Positions 1-11,389 are shown, counted from the first letter of the stretch. The stretch: 64,000 bases of DNA from Helicoverpa zea (GCF_022581195.2 NC_061482.1:11346001-11410000), one strand, 5' to 3'. Made by a program: numbers and translations. The notes: generated from the letters alone by a model not told the origin.

Positions 1-1917
1 AAAGTATAGATTTCAGGATGATATTAGCTAACTCCAGGAAAGTTAATTAAAAAGCATTTCATTTTTATTAATTATTTAGTTCAACTACGTAATTTATCTT
101 CCAAGAACTGTTATTAACATTTATGAAAGCTCCAAGTATTTGTCGAGTTCATAAAGCACTGCATTTAAAAACATATTTTTGTAATATTTAAAATCCCTTC
201 AAGCGAAATATTCACGAGCTTAAAACTTGAAATTCCACTGAAATTCTAGAATAGCGTTTACTGGAAATTTCCAGCTTTATTGAACAACGTTATTTATATA
301 CAGGTACTATGATGACTTTTAAATTAAAAATGGATAGCGCTGTGTTTTTAATTGGCAGGTACACATTGTATCTTATCCTGGGTCCATTCAGAACTGTATG
401 GAGAGGAAAGTATTGGTTTACACAAAACAATAACAATGCACACCTACGCCAGGTAACAAAGACTAGCGCCCTACGCTAGTCTTTGTTTCTCGACCTAACA
501 GGCTTTTATTTACTAAATATTTATTTATTTGAATCTGCCATCAAGTATGAAGTAAATCAAGACATGGTGTTGGCAAAGTAATACCTAGTAATTTTTACAG
601 ATTATTGGATCAACAGAATTACAAATGTATGACGTAACAGCTGTCAGGGCTAGCAAAATCATCAGCATCATCAGCTCTGACCCGCTACGTGTTGCTTACC
701 ACCTAATTTTATTTGTTTGAGCGCACCATTTCAAAATAGGATTTGTCGCCTGAACTGTTGCCAGTCGTGTGTTCTAGGAATGAATGCAACAAGTTTCATT
801 CATATTGATGCCACCGGAAAATTTTGATAATCGACTATCGTCCAACATTTTCCCAAGAGATAAGCCAGAATTTTACTCTGATTGAAAAAAATAAGTAACA
901 GTATATTAAAGCTAAAAATACAGCTATCTTGGTAATAGTAAAAATCTAAACAGTCAGTTGCAAGAGAGGCGTTAAAAATTCATACATTTAGATCGATGAA
1001 TAGATCGACGTACTAGAATATGACATTCGCAGCTTATTATTAGGTCAATCAATAATATCACCGTCTTCTAGCGATATGGCTATTAAGGGTTAAAATGAAT
1101 CAAGTGTCAATTCGTATTAATTTTACCCTTAGCTATTCGGCAAAGAGGACATTCAGTAATATATACGGACGAGGAGATGACGCAAACAATTTTTAAATGC
1201 ACAAGAATATAAATCACAAAGAGACAAACCTTCGATTCTCAAATAAGAATTGCAAAGCTGAATATTTGGTGTCAATTGATTTACATTTTTTTCCTCTCCA
1301 GATTTATTTGCAAAACAAGAACTCCCATGCAATACGAAATCGAATAGGGGAACATGTAGGCTGAGATACATCTATCATAGATTCGTGTTTACCGAGGTGC
1401 TTTTGGATACAAAAGTCACCAAACAATTACATCAGTTAGTCTATCGGCATTTAAGTAGTCATTTACAATAACTTGTATTGCAACCGATCACTACCAGTAT
1501 TAAGCATCTGTCAACATCTTGTTCATTTCAAACCATCGAACGGAATAGTAATTATTTCCAATATCTAGATAAAATGCGGATCGATGACGATAGAGTTGTT
1601 TGAGGGTACACATGCAAATAGTTTTTTGGTTCAATTTTTAGAACTGTGTATTGACTTCGCAAAATTGATACTACGAATGTAAAAGCATTGATACTCCGGG
1701 GTCCGACTATTATAATACCTCGTGGGTTTTCAATTAAAACTTTTTTATCAAAATAAAAAAAGATATCAAAATATTGCAGATTGAGCACTGAGCAATTAAT
1801 ATTCGCTTTAGCAGAGTATATCACAATAAACTTTAATAAAAGCAATGGTAGCGATTAAAATGTTTGCCTGTTTTCATACACCTTCAAAATCTCGCGGTTA
1901 GCTATAATTGAAAAAAT
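1..1917. other. no gene recognised
   Basis: AT-rich sequence with only short unconvincing reading frames on both strands. It probably lies in the next intron of the USP gene, because that gene continues beyond base 1. Confidence 0.5.
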
Positions 1918-2421
1918 AAAACCGACTCCCAAAAACACAGAAAAGCAAAAAAAGACTATTCTTAGGTGCATCGTCCTAGAAGTTTTGTAGTTTTTTAGCT
2001 TTTCAGTGACGAACATAGTTTTGTCACTATTCGCATAAGTGGAAAGTTCTCATCAATACGATTAATATAAAGCCCAAATACACCTCGTATATTACACATA
2101 ATATCGTAGTTTACACATTCAACTGTCGAGTTCCCTCGACTTTCTCTGGTCTTCATCATCAGGTCAGCTCTAAACCTTCACCATTGCATAGTTAGTGTCA
2201 AGTTTTTACCCTGCGTATGCCTACAATTTTCGAAAGTTGCCCTCGATTTCTCAGGGTTTCCATCACCAGATCATGACCTGATGATTATGGAAGGTAAACC
2301 CTATCAAATATCAAATTTCGGAAATCGGTTCAGGCGTCTTCGAGTAAGTGGTGAAGATACCTACATAAAAAAAGAACCCGATGAATTGAGAACCTCCTCC
2401 TTTTGGGAAGTCGGTTAAAAA
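1918..2421 (+). repeat. lepidopteran interspersed repeat (GAAGTCGGTT-type end)
   Basis: The right end, AACCTCCTCCTTTTGGGAAG followed by TCGGTTAAAAAA, is the 3' end seen on a very abundant moth and butterfly repeat, usually regarded as LINE-derived. The left border (AAACCGACTCCC) is an inverted match to the right one, and two internal blocks repeat the motif of a TCGA-ended hairpin (CGAGTTCCCTCGACTTTCTC, then CCCTCGATTTCTCAGG). Confidence 0.55.
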
Positions 2422-2821
2422 AGATTCATCATTATGAAAAGTATTGTTCACTTTATCCTTCATATATAGGCATAAAACACCTTCATATCGACTTGGTTTA
2501 TTGTAATTGATGTTAAATTCTTACAAGTGTTTTTGAATTACTCGAAACTAGTAAATAAACTTGCGCTGCGAGTCTTTTAGAGAAACCGGCGCGTTGTCGC
2601 CGAAAGTTTATCAACACTTCAACCACTTCAAAATAAACCAAAATTTTACGATCAAAAATAAAATGTATGTGGGTACTCAATAACGATTCAAATACAAATT
2701 TTTAACTACAAAAACAAAAAAATACGTGATTGTTTGCATAATAAGCATGCTATCCAGTTATAAAAACACTACTCTAAAAATGTAAGTAAGATAAAACAAA
2801 TAAATGAGACAAATGACTTAC
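2422..2821. other. USP intron, nothing further seen
   Basis: AT-rich intronic sequence immediately downstream of the Cys-box exon on the minus strand. No reading frame or repeat could be supported. Confidence 0.5.
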
Positions 2822-3009
2822 TGCCTGGTGACGAGCAAGGCCTGCATCACGCTGTTCATATAGCAGGTGTTGCCGAGGTTGAGCAGGCCCACCTTCTGCA
2901 TCGAGGCATGAGTGTTCGCGCCGCTCAAGCAAACGTTGCGAGCCCGCCACGGAGACTGCTGCAAGTACCGGCACCCGTGCGAAGCCATGTGCCGTTCCAA
3001 ACATGAAAT
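2822..3009 (-). CDS. USP38: USP38-like exon 6 with catalytic Cys box
   Basis: Starts ISCLERHMASHGC in phase 0 after a TCCTGTAG acceptor. It carries KVGLLNLGNTCYMNSVMQAL, the ubiquitin-specific protease Cys box, and ends in phase 2 at a GTAAGT donor. This is the most diagnostic exon of the gene. No later exon of the gene was recognised between 2821 and base 1. Confidence 0.93.
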
Positions 3010-6000
3010 CTACAGGAAAACAAAAACATTTAACTTTTCACCAATATCGCACAATTGTTAACTTTTTTTCCGATATTACGTCGACACTTCACATTTAAAA
3101 AATGTATTTAATAATAATATAAAACACAATAAGACGAAAGCGTACTTCAGGCTTCTTCGCACGCTTGCTTTTCCCGGTCTTGTTTTTCGGGCGACGCTTA
3201 AGCCACCGCGGCATGTTGCAATCCCGCGTCCGTGTCCTATGTCCGGGCGCAACTGCGACGCGTTATCAAACTACAGCGCCCCCACCACGCTCGGGACCCA
3301 CCGAACGTCCCAGATACGGATCGAGGGGGTTGATTTTGCGATTTTGCTCAAACGCACTGGATAGTTCGAATCGAATTCACCATTAATTACTTTGTGAGAA
3401 AAAAGAAAAACGTGTTCATTATTTTAGGTAATCTAAAAGACAATTCGTTTTTGGCACTAAATCTTCACTTTATATGAATAACGCTACGGACATAAAAGAA
3501 AAACTGACGAGAAAACTCCTTTATAACTCAAAATTTGGTTCGATTTTGATGCATGTGACTTTGTTTATCAATCGCTCGCAACTGTCGTAACGTTACACGT
3601 TAGTTAATGTCAACGTCTAGAAAGTCTTGCCTTTGTCAATCAAAAATTAATACAAGGTGGGTAGTAAAAAATAAATAAAAATAATGTCTACCTACAGTTA
3701 TGTCAACAAATGGGTACATTTTTATTTAGTTTACTATTATACTATTTATATTTATTACTAAAATAGTTAACTTATATCTACGTATTTACAAATTAACAAT
3801 TATTTTAATAACTTAAGACCACATCAAATCATAATAATCCCTTAATACCGCGAAGTAGCCCAGAGCCCAGTGCAATCTGTCGTGAAAATGTGTTACTTAT
3901 TTGTATAAACTAGATGGGTTATGTATATAAGGTTTCGGTGTTAATATGGGATTGCGTGAACCGATTTTAATGATTCTTTTTTCATTTGAAAGAACATGCG
4001 GTCAGGATTCTAAAATGCCGTAAACAATGTTAATAAGAAATCTTGCAAAATAATACGGTTTATTTACAAAAGGTCATTGGGCGTATCTGACCCGCTTTGC
4101 ACATTGTTGTTGTTGTTGCGACATGAATCAAGCCAATTTTAAATTATGGGGAATAGTGTGACGTTTCTTTAAATATAAGTATTTATTTAAATTCCATGGA
4201 GAAGAATGCACAGCAACGTTTAAAAAACATTAAAAAACAAGCAGTTTCAGAAGATTGTTCAAGTACAATGTTAGCTTTTATTGTTAAAAGACTTTTCAAA
4301 AAGAAGGAAGATGTCAATTCGGACGACCAGGTTTTGATGAGGATCTGGTAACCCTGAGAAATCGAGGGCAACTCGCGAATATTGTAGGCACGCATCAATT
4401 CAAAACCAGACATGCGACTGAAAGTTTGGAGCTGATTTGATTATGGAGATCACAGGGAGTCGAGGGAACATAGAAATAAAACAATACTTATTTTAAAACG
4501 TTAATGAAAAATGAAGACAAATTTTCAGTTTTTTATTTAACCCGAAACGCATACATGGCTATACAACCAAGGGATCGCAATTTGTACTAAGCAAAGAAAC
4601 TTCGTACATAGGAGGCCTCCTGAACTACAATATCCTAGGTCAATGCTACAGTTAAAATATGTGTGCAATTAAAATTATTTTCCCTGAAAATCAATAGACA
4701 ATCTTCAGTATCACTATATGTATGACAAAAAAATGGCACAATTTAATGGAACGTCTAGAGCAGTGGTTCTTAACTGGTGGTCCGCGGACCACTGGTGGTC
4801 CCTGAAGGCATTCCAAGTGGTCCGCGAAGCTTAGCTTCGCGACGTTGCTATAAGTTATCTAACTTAATTTTTATCGACTTATAATTGCGAGCGGGGGTTT
4901 TCGCATGGACGTATATCGGGTGTGTCGTACCTAGTCCCCCCATTCATGAAAATGTATGTTTGGGCTACATTTCACGTAATTTTGGTTTTGAGTTTTAAAA
5001 AACAATTAAAATTTCGCGCTCGCTTCGCTCGCGTATTCAGACACTGTATGCCCTTTTTTTGGCATTTGTCAAAAAACAAAAAGTTAAGTACGTTTGGGCT
5101 AAATTTTACGTAATATTTGGTTGAAGTCCGATAAAAATTTCGCACTCGCTTCGTTTGCGTATTCAGAAACTATATGATGGCCCTTATTTTTGCATTTGTC
5201 AACAAACAAAAAGTTAAGTACGTTTGGGCTAAATTTTACGTAATATTTGGTTTAAGGCCGATAAAATTTCGCGCTCGCTTCGCTCGCGTATTCAGAAACT
5301 ATATTATGGCCCTTATTTTTGCATTTGTCAACAAACAAAAAGTTAAGTACGTTTGGGCTAAATTTTACGTAATATTTGGTTTAAGTCTGATAAAATTTCG
5401 CGCTCGCTTCGCTCGCGTATTCAGAAACTACATATTATGCCCTTATTTTTGCATTTGTCAACAGACCAAAAATATTCGGTTTAGGTCCGATAAAAATTTC
5501 GCGCTCGCTTCGCTCGCGCATTTGGAAGCTACATAGGCAAGTTTTTCTTTATTTGCATTTGCTTACCTACACAACTGCCGACATGCGTTTAGCTTTGAGT
5601 ATAACTGACCCAAAAATTCAGTTTTTTTTGATAAATAATAAAGAAGTGAGTGCTAATTTAGGTAAACCGATGAGGTGGTCCCCGGCAAGCCAACTTTAGC
5701 TAAAGTGGTCCCTCATGTCAAAAAGGTTAAGAACCACTGGTCTAGAGCATCTAATGATAACACTGATCTACAATTTATTTTTTTGGTTCAAAGGTGGAAT
5801 AAGTAATTTCTTGTAGAATATTTGATACGTACCTAATCGATGTCTAGAACATAAAGTTGCGCTAGCTCGTCGGGATCTAGAGACATACCCCTTTTAAAGT
5901 ACCAAAACCGCGTTTTTTAACGAGGTTTGACGATTTAACGATATTTTGAAATAATTATTTAAAACTAGCTTTCGCCCGCGGTTTCACCCGCGTCCCGTAG

Positions 6001-9000
6001 CCGGATGGTGACAAAATCTATCTTAAAACCTCCCAGGTCTAAGTTACCTCCCCTCTAATTTTCAGCCAAATTGGTCAAGCTGTTTTCATGTTATGTCGTG
6101 ACAACGAAAAGCGGGTTTATACAGTCGTGGTCAGCTAATTAAAGACACTGTTGGAATCTTAAATTGCCGCTGCATTTCATCTGCATTTCTTTTTTCTGAT
6201 TACTATTGGAACTTTATTTTCTATTTTAAAATATTTAAGAGGGCATTGTGAAATATTAAAACTAAAGACTATCTTCAGTGATCCTCCGCGACAAGTTATT
6301 TTTTTCGCTTTATCCGAATCTCGAGCGGTATGAACCATTACGTGGCCTGGCCATATAATTAAAGACACTCAATTTGCTCAGAGGAAGAAAAGCAAATTAT
6401 TGATATTATTGAAGGTACTTTTCTATAACAACATTCCCTACACTATAACTAAGCATACTGATGAGTACTAATATTTGGTTTATTTCCTTTTACCTCAATG
6501 ACATTACGATATCCCTAAACGTGCAAGCGGTCAGTTTTGTTCTAAGTCGCTACGGGAATTTTCTTCCATGCTTCATAAAAATCTGTGTAAAATTGATCAA
6601 TGTTTCGTGTATGACTTATCGCCATTGTGTTTTCTGGCCGATTACCAGTTTTTTTATCTATTAAATTTGCAATGGGCCAAACCAAAACCGTCATAAGTTG
6701 CTCGATCAAAGAGTCCTTTTCACTACTCATGCAGTGTTTTTCAGAACTTTTCTAATTTGTAAAGCGCTAAGGACCGGTAAATTATGCTAAGCATATATCA
6801 ACATGCTTATTTCTAAAATATTATAGTACTTGAATTCGCCTATTTTTAATAATATCTTTCTAAAGGATCTCCACACCAAGTAGTGGAGAGAAGCCTCACA
6901 CTATTACTTTTTCGCCTCCTATGTTTGAGAACTTTCTTGGTGTACTTTGGTTCCATCTCATGTTTTGGAGGCGACTAATATCGATGCATTATTTTAGAAT
7001 TATTCGTATCCCTTTGTTTAATGAGAAAAAAAATACATTTTTGAACACTTGTTCACTGCACCTTTCACATTTGACAGAAATAGCCAACTATAGTATGGAC
7101 AAGCGGTGCTTTTCCAAAAGTAACATCTTCCGATACCCATGCCTTATAGCTTTTCCCGACCCGATTGTAGTCTAAAAGTTCTGCAGACACAATTATCGTC
7201 CTTTTAGCATCAGATGACTCCCAAAAAAACCAGTACCGAATCATGTAAATGGTTCACTATTTGCCTATAGCACCGCCTTAAAGTCTGTTTGCGGACAAGT
7301 TTTCCTTGGGGTCGGTTTTCAGTTGTTCTCAAACCTTGCCTTTTTTAGTGCCAATTGATAAGGAATCTTTTTTAATAAATTTATTACCATGTCCTTACTA
7401 CAGATCAAGTGGTATGAATAAATCCGCATGTCAAAACTTAATTTAAATTATTAAAAAAACAAAATACCCGACTGCACACTAAAAAAAGAGTAAAACAAGC
7501 CCCACAATAATATTTAATTTATAAATATTGATGGAAAGCATCGCAGGCGGGGACCAACAGAGGCTTATTTATAGTCATTTCGGTTGTGCACCATTTAGCA
7601 GAATTTTCGTTGGTGGCGGTCAAGGTGGTCCCCGCCTGCGATGCTTTCCATCAATATTTATAAATTAAATATTATTGTGGGGCTTGTTTTACTCTTTTTT
7701 TAGTGTGCAGTCGGGTATTTTGTTTTTTTAATAATAATTCTTTTATTTATAACTTTTTAGCTGTTTTTATTTAACGAAAATGTTGTAGATGTAGAAGACT
7801 ATGTATATGTAAGTACCATTTTAAATTATTTCGACGACATTTGGCTTTAGATTACGAGTGATGTTACTCCGCAACATAAATTTACCGCCAATCTGGACTG
7901 TTGGTAGTGAAGAAGAAAAAGAATTAGGTGAGTCATTACTGCTGAAGACCGTCAACGACGTGTGCCCTTATGCGTGTGCCCGCATTCGGGCTGTATACTC
8001 GAGCATATCCCCCTCCGCACCGCGCCGCGCGCCGCATGCCAGGCCACGCCCTATCTTTTTGCTTGCTAACGCATGAGTTGCTTTGCGTTGACGCAGAATT
8101 AACATGTTCCCGTGGGAATTTTGAGAAAAAACGTATCCTATATTAATTATTACTCCCGTGATTGAAATGAATCTAATGATACCGCATACATATTTTTTTA
8201 AAGGGAAATTTAGAAAAAATATCCCGTGGGACTTTTAGGATAAAATGTATCCTATGACACTCCCGTAATCAAGACAAATCTAACGATACCTCATACATCA
8301 AAATCCATCAAGCCGTTTAGGCTACAGGAGGTCACAAAGGAACAGACATACATACATACATACTTACATACACTCGAAAAACATTACCCTCCTTCTTTGG
8401 CAGTCGGGTAAAAAGCCTAAAACATTTTACTCACCAGTATTTTTGTTCTAGTCTTATTGATAGGACTAAAATGAAAATGTTTAATGAAAGAAACCTAAAT
8501 TATTACCTATATAATTCGAGTTTTCATAAGTATTTTATTCACTTCTGAAAAAAAGTATGGCAACTATTTCTATCTTTCGTTTTTTTTCTTAACTGGGCTT
8601 TAACTGTCTTTAATTAGTTGACCAGCCAAGCATCAGCTACAAAAGTTAGTGCTCATTTCCCATAGAGCGTTATATCTAAAGTATTAAAGAAAGTAATTAT
8701 TTTTTTGTCCTTAATTTAAGGAACACAATGTAAAGTTTGTTTTAATAATAATTACATTACATTTTATACCGTGCTTAAGCTCATGTCAGTACCATAACTA
8801 TTTATTTCACTTCGAGTTGGGGGGTGTCTTTAATTATGTGACCATGACTGTATATAGAAGATATAGATAAAGTTGACTTACCACGTCGCTGTATTTGTCC
8901 TTGAACATTTCTTGAGCTTCGCCTTTCAAAGCATCAACGTAGCCATCGACGGCCGCAGTCAATATGTCGACTACGTTTTGTAAGAGCTGGCGGCTCCACT

Positions 9001-10855
9001 GGCCACTGTCGTTCGCAAGGTTGGCCAAAACACGCCCAACATGCGGGGCAATCTGGGACAATATAACTTTATTAAAATACATTTATTAAAGTAGAAATAT
9101 TCGAGTTGGCGAAATCGATGATGATGAAAAAGGGATTCTTAAAATATAACCTATTCTTATTGAAAAATCAAAAAAAATTGAGACTGATGTGATGATATTT
9201 GCAAAACCTGGCCGCAATCCTGACTAGTATTCAAAAGTTCTGATCTCAGTGTTAATCCTGAGATATGGTAACCCTAGGTACAGACTTCATGGATCACAAT
9301 TCCCGCTTTAATTCATACCACACTTTCAATCACTTACAATTACTGGCAGATCACAAAGTGGCCTAGTAAATCGACAGTTTCGTTTTGGAGGAGTCAACCG
9401 AAGTGCACTGCGTCCCGAGCAAAAGTGGCGGCTTCGCAATGAACACTCTCCAACACGACCCTGTCCACGTGCTGACATTAGGCTGCCTTTACACTTGTAA
9501 GTTTTACTCGCGTAAAAGTAACTTACGTTAAATTTTCAAATGTAAAACCCTTTTGAAGTCGCTTCAGTAATTTCTTAGAACTTCTTACTACTTACCTCGA
9601 CTTCGCGGCTAGCGTAAGTTACTTCCGTAAGGCCGCCTTACAACTTACTGAAGCTAGGCAACGTAACGGTAACGGGAAATCCAAATTAAAAAGATTTTTC
9701 ATGTAAAGTAGCTTTTACGGAAGTTACTTACAAGTGTAAAGGTGGGGTAACAATGACGTCACGGTGTTTACCACATCCTCTAATAATTATATGATATTTG
9801 TTTTTCAGGACTTATATAATATTGCGCCGACCCCAAATAACTTGGGAGCAGGGCAGGAAGATGAGTAAAGTAGGAAAAATAAATAATTACCCTATCAAAA
9901 GCTTCGGTGGACTCGCGCAATGATGCTAATACGTGGAAGATAACGTCGGCCACAGACTGACGAAGGGCTATCGGGTCATCCAGAGCCAAGAACAGACGGC
10001 CCAAGTTATCCACGGATACTTCAATCAGTATATCAAATCGCTCATTTTCCTGTGGGAATTAAGAATGAGTTTTATATGGAATGGTACCTGGTATCAAATA
10101 ATGAAAGAATAAAATATTATTCTTACCTCCAGGGCTTTAATGAAAGCGAATACCCAGTCACCAAGTGCCGGAGTTAAATGCCACTCATGGAGCCAGCAAT
10201 AGAGGCAAGACAGCGAAGCCCGGAGGCCGGCCCCGGCTGGCCCATTGTCTCCCTGCTGTACTAGCCAGCGTGCAGCAGATAAATTGCCCTCAGTGTCAGA
10301 ACTGTCCAATACGATGAGCACCACAGATGTGGCGGGGCAAGCATCGGATTCTGTATCCAAATTACACCAATATCATATTTACAAAATGTAGATAATTATA
10401 AAAAAAATAAAGCAGAAATATTTCGTTTAACTCACGGGGGTCTGAAATAAATGTATAAAACTTGTCAAGGATTGCGGTGACAATCTCATGGCGAAGGGAG
10501 CTGTGGACAGAGTTCACAATTCGAAGTAAATACTCTTCGACCGTTTGTATAAGATTCCACATCTGTTCTTCATTTCCTGATGCACGAGCTGAAATATATT
10601 TTGATATGAATAATGTGTTCTTTGTTAAGAATAAAATAATCTAAGGTTCTGATAATCGATTATCGTTTTTCTTTTAAATAAGACAAGGAAGTTCTTACCA
10701 AGACATTTGACGATATCCTGGCAATTTTTCACGAGCTCGTGAGGGGCTGGCATATAGTTAGACTGGTCAATCATCAGCTGAATATATTGTTCTAAAGCTT
10801 GCAAATCCAATTGATTGCGATTGTCATGTACGAGCTCATGCTTTTTTACCGCCAT
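2822..10855 (-). CDS. USP38: USP35/USP38-like ubiquitin carboxyl-terminal hydrolase, 5' part (spliced, 3' end outside window)
   Basis: Deubiquitinase of the peptidase C19 family. Minus-strand exons are 10855-10699, 10588-10436, 10350-10127, 10049-9891, 9052-8882 and 3009-2822; all junctions are GT-AG and their phases (1,1,0,0,0) agree. The first ~288 residues are helical, as in the N-terminal helical-repeat region of USP35/USP38. The sixth exon carries KVGLLNLGNTCYMNS, the family Cys box; the catalytic cysteine is about residue 337. In human USP38 this Cys is near residue 450, so the N-terminus here is shorter. The start ATG at 10855-10853 has a good context (ACAAAATGG). A pyrimidine tract ending in AG just before it leaves room for a 5' leader intron or a further coding exon. 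The His box exons must lie beyond base 1. The choice between USP35 and USP38 rests on CYMNS and is only moderately sure. Confidence 0.88.
3146..3214 (-). CDS. candidate alternative first exon (basic, 23 codons) of the USP gene
   Basis: In a GC-rich island of otherwise AT-rich intron, an ATG in good context (CAACATG) opens MPRWLKRRPKNKTGKSKRAK, then KPE and a GTACGC donor. It ends in phase 0, exactly the phase of the Cys-box exon 137 bp downstream. If used, the product would lack the helical N-terminal region and start with a lysine-rich, nuclear-signal-like tail. The donor is weak and no transcript evidence is available, so chance is a real alternative. Confidence 0.25.
3215..4760. other. USP intron, GC-rich patch then AT-rich sequence
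   Basis: The first ~150 bases continue the GC-rich island upstream (minus strand) of the candidate alternative exon and could be its promoter. The rest is AT-rich. Around 4290-4460 there is a decayed inverse copy of the repeat seen at 1918-2421, recognisable by CCCTGAGAAATCGAGGGCAA. Confidence 0.4.
4761..5739. mobile_element. hAT-type non-autonomous transposon (979 bp), copy 1
   Basis: Begins CAGTGGTTCTTAACTGGTGG and ends GGTTAAGAACCACTG, which are inverted. An 8-bp target duplication GTCTAGAG flanks it at 4753-4760 and 5740-5747. The TCTAGA core is the usual hAT (Charlie-like) target. Inside are about five ~125-bp tandem units, each with the palindromic CGCTCGCTTCGCTCGCG. There is no transposase; the 120-codon frame inside only follows the tandem units. 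Confidence 0.9.
5964..6119 (-). mobile_element. Helitron/Lep1-like repeat fragment, inverted
   Basis: Starts ACTAGCTTTCGCCCGCGGTT, the reverse complement of the hairpin plus CTAGT end found on several copies in this window. Lepidopteran elements of this type are treated as Helitron-derived; the assignment is by resemblance only. It directly abuts the left end of the Tc1-like element. Confidence 0.6.
6400..7400 (-). pseudogene. Tc1-type transposase, degenerate
   Basis: Reading minus, short blocks at about 7370-7070 and 6730-6440 look transposase-like but are broken by stops and frame changes. The clearest piece is the C-terminal ENTMAISHTRNIDQFY ... EAWKKIP block, corresponding to the region after the last acidic catalytic residue. 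The DDE residues could not be placed with certainty. Confidence 0.5.
7447..7735. repeat. snapback element: 110-bp inverted repeats around a 69-bp loop
   Basis: Arms 7447-7556 and 7626-7735 are near-perfect inverted copies, from ATTATTAAAAAAACAAAATA at the left edge to GCAGGCGGGGACCA at the inner edge. The arms carry ACCCGACTGC, the reverse complement of the GCAGTCGGGT motif that ends a common lepidopteran repeat. It is nested in the decayed Tc1-like element, so it is younger than that. No convincing target duplication was seen beyond TTA/TAA. Confidence 0.85.
8100..8412 (+). repeat. lepidopteran repeat 3' end (GCAGTCGGGTAAAAA type)
   Basis: Contains two diverged blocks with CCCGTGGGAATTTTGAGAAA and CCCGTGGGACTTTTAGGATA, then the run CATACATACATACATACTTA, and ends TTTGGCAGTCGGGTAAAAA. 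This is a familiar 3' end in moth genomes, probably LINE-derived. Its left border is uncertain; the stretch from about 7850 may belong to it. Confidence 0.6.
8882..9052 (-). CDS. USP38: USP38-like exon 5
   Basis: Encodes IAPHVGRVLANLANDSGQWS and on to FKDKYSDV, phase 0 at both ends (171 nt), with a CCCAG acceptor and a GTAAGT donor. It lies next to the right terminus of a Tc1-like transposon in the following intron. Confidence 0.84.
9486..9742. mobile_element. MITE (257 bp) in USP intron 4
   Basis: Ends CCTTTACACTTGTAAGT and ACTTACAAGTGTAAAGG are perfect inverted repeats, and the motif ACTTACG/CGTAAGT recurs inside in both orientations. There is no coding capacity. Flanks do not show an obvious target duplication, so the superfamily is not assigned. 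Confidence 0.7.
9891..10049 (-). CDS. USP38: USP38-like exon 4
   Basis: Encodes ENERFDILIEVSVDNLGRLF and on to ESTEAFDR, phase 0 at both ends (159 nt). The AVQKFTILIDVTL and SPEAFHLIVPHV regions of human USP38 align with its two ends. Confidence 0.84.
10127..10350 (-). CDS. USP38: USP38-like exon 3
   Basis: Encodes SDACPATSVVLIVLDSSDTE and on to WVFAFIKALE. The acceptor is GATACAG and the donor GTAAGA. The WVFAFIKALE end matches the human WVIALLKGLA stretch, which supports the family call. Confidence 0.82.
10436..10588 (-). CDS. USP38: USP38-like exon 2
   Basis: Reads RASGNEEQMWNLIQTVEEY and on to FISDP, in phase 1 at both ends. The acceptor is a TTTCAG and the donor GTGAGT. The amphipathic helices fit the N-terminal helical-repeat region of the family. 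Confidence 0.8.
10699..10855 (-). CDS. USP38: USP38-like exon 1 (start codon)
   Basis: Starts MAVKKHELVHDNRNQ and ends KCL plus one base before GTAAGA. It encodes 52 residues, mostly helix-forming, with no signal peptide. The donor is strong and the exon joins the next in phase 1. Confidence 0.8.
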
Positions 10856-11389
10856 TTTGTCGCTAAAAGAAGCAAATAAAAAACGTGTTAGAAAAAGAGG
10901 CCCATGTATTGACCAATTATTACATTTTATAAAACAAATAATTTTGGTCGTGGCACCGTTTGCATTCAGGTACATAATGTAAAATAGGTACGTACACTCA
11001 TCGTTAACAGTTTAACATGGTATTCAAAAAAATCTGAAAATCTAAACCAATGCATTGATCATTACGAAATATTAAGTAGTCCAGTCAAGATTCTGATACC
11101 GCGGCCTGGTACATGAAGGACTTATCAAAGAACATGATGCGTTTTATATTCATTAAGTCTGACACTCCCTCATGCTGCACCCACAGGGACAGGGGTCATT
11201 TTTATGGCGATTTTCTGCCCATATTAATTAATTGTGCTTTTATTTTTGCAAAATCTGTAAAATTACGAGACGAATCTGCGCCAATTCTCATATTGTGGTT
11301 TTTATTCAGTCTATTTGACAATATCTTACATCAGAAAACTTATTATCACTTTTAAACACACCTAAAAGTATTAAATAATTGACAAAAAA
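10856..11389. other. bidirectional intergenic region
   Basis: Separates the protease start codon (minus) from the candidate micro-gene start (plus), 534 bp. It should hold both promoters or leader exons. No TATA box or other element could be placed with confidence. Confidence 0.4.

Larger units (their letters stand above)
6122..8850 (-). mobile_element. Tc1/mariner-type transposon, decayed, with IR/DR ends
   Basis: 27-bp terminal inverted repeats (24 of 27 match; left starts CAGTCGTGGTCAGC) flanked by the TA target duplication (6120-6121 and 8851-8852). A second copy of the terminal motif (ATAATTAAAGACAC) sits ~220 bp inside each end, at about 6343-6369 and 8604-8628, in direct orientation with the outer one. 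The minus strand at 6542-6730 encodes a transposase C-terminus (FYEAWKKIPVAT), followed out of frame by VIEVKG, which matches the usual C-terminal V-x-x-KGG end of Tc1 transposases. Frameshifts and stops elsewhere show it is dead. It carries at least two later insertions. Confidence 0.8.

Noticed and set aside
3165..3386. 73-codon plus-strand frame in the GC-rich patch
   Set aside because: No domain content and overlapped by the better-supported minus-strand candidate exon.
5174..5536. 120-codon plus-strand frame with repeated FAFVNKQKVKYVWAKFYVIF
   Set aside because: It only follows the ~125-bp tandem units of the hAT element; the peptide repeat is a by-product of unit length.
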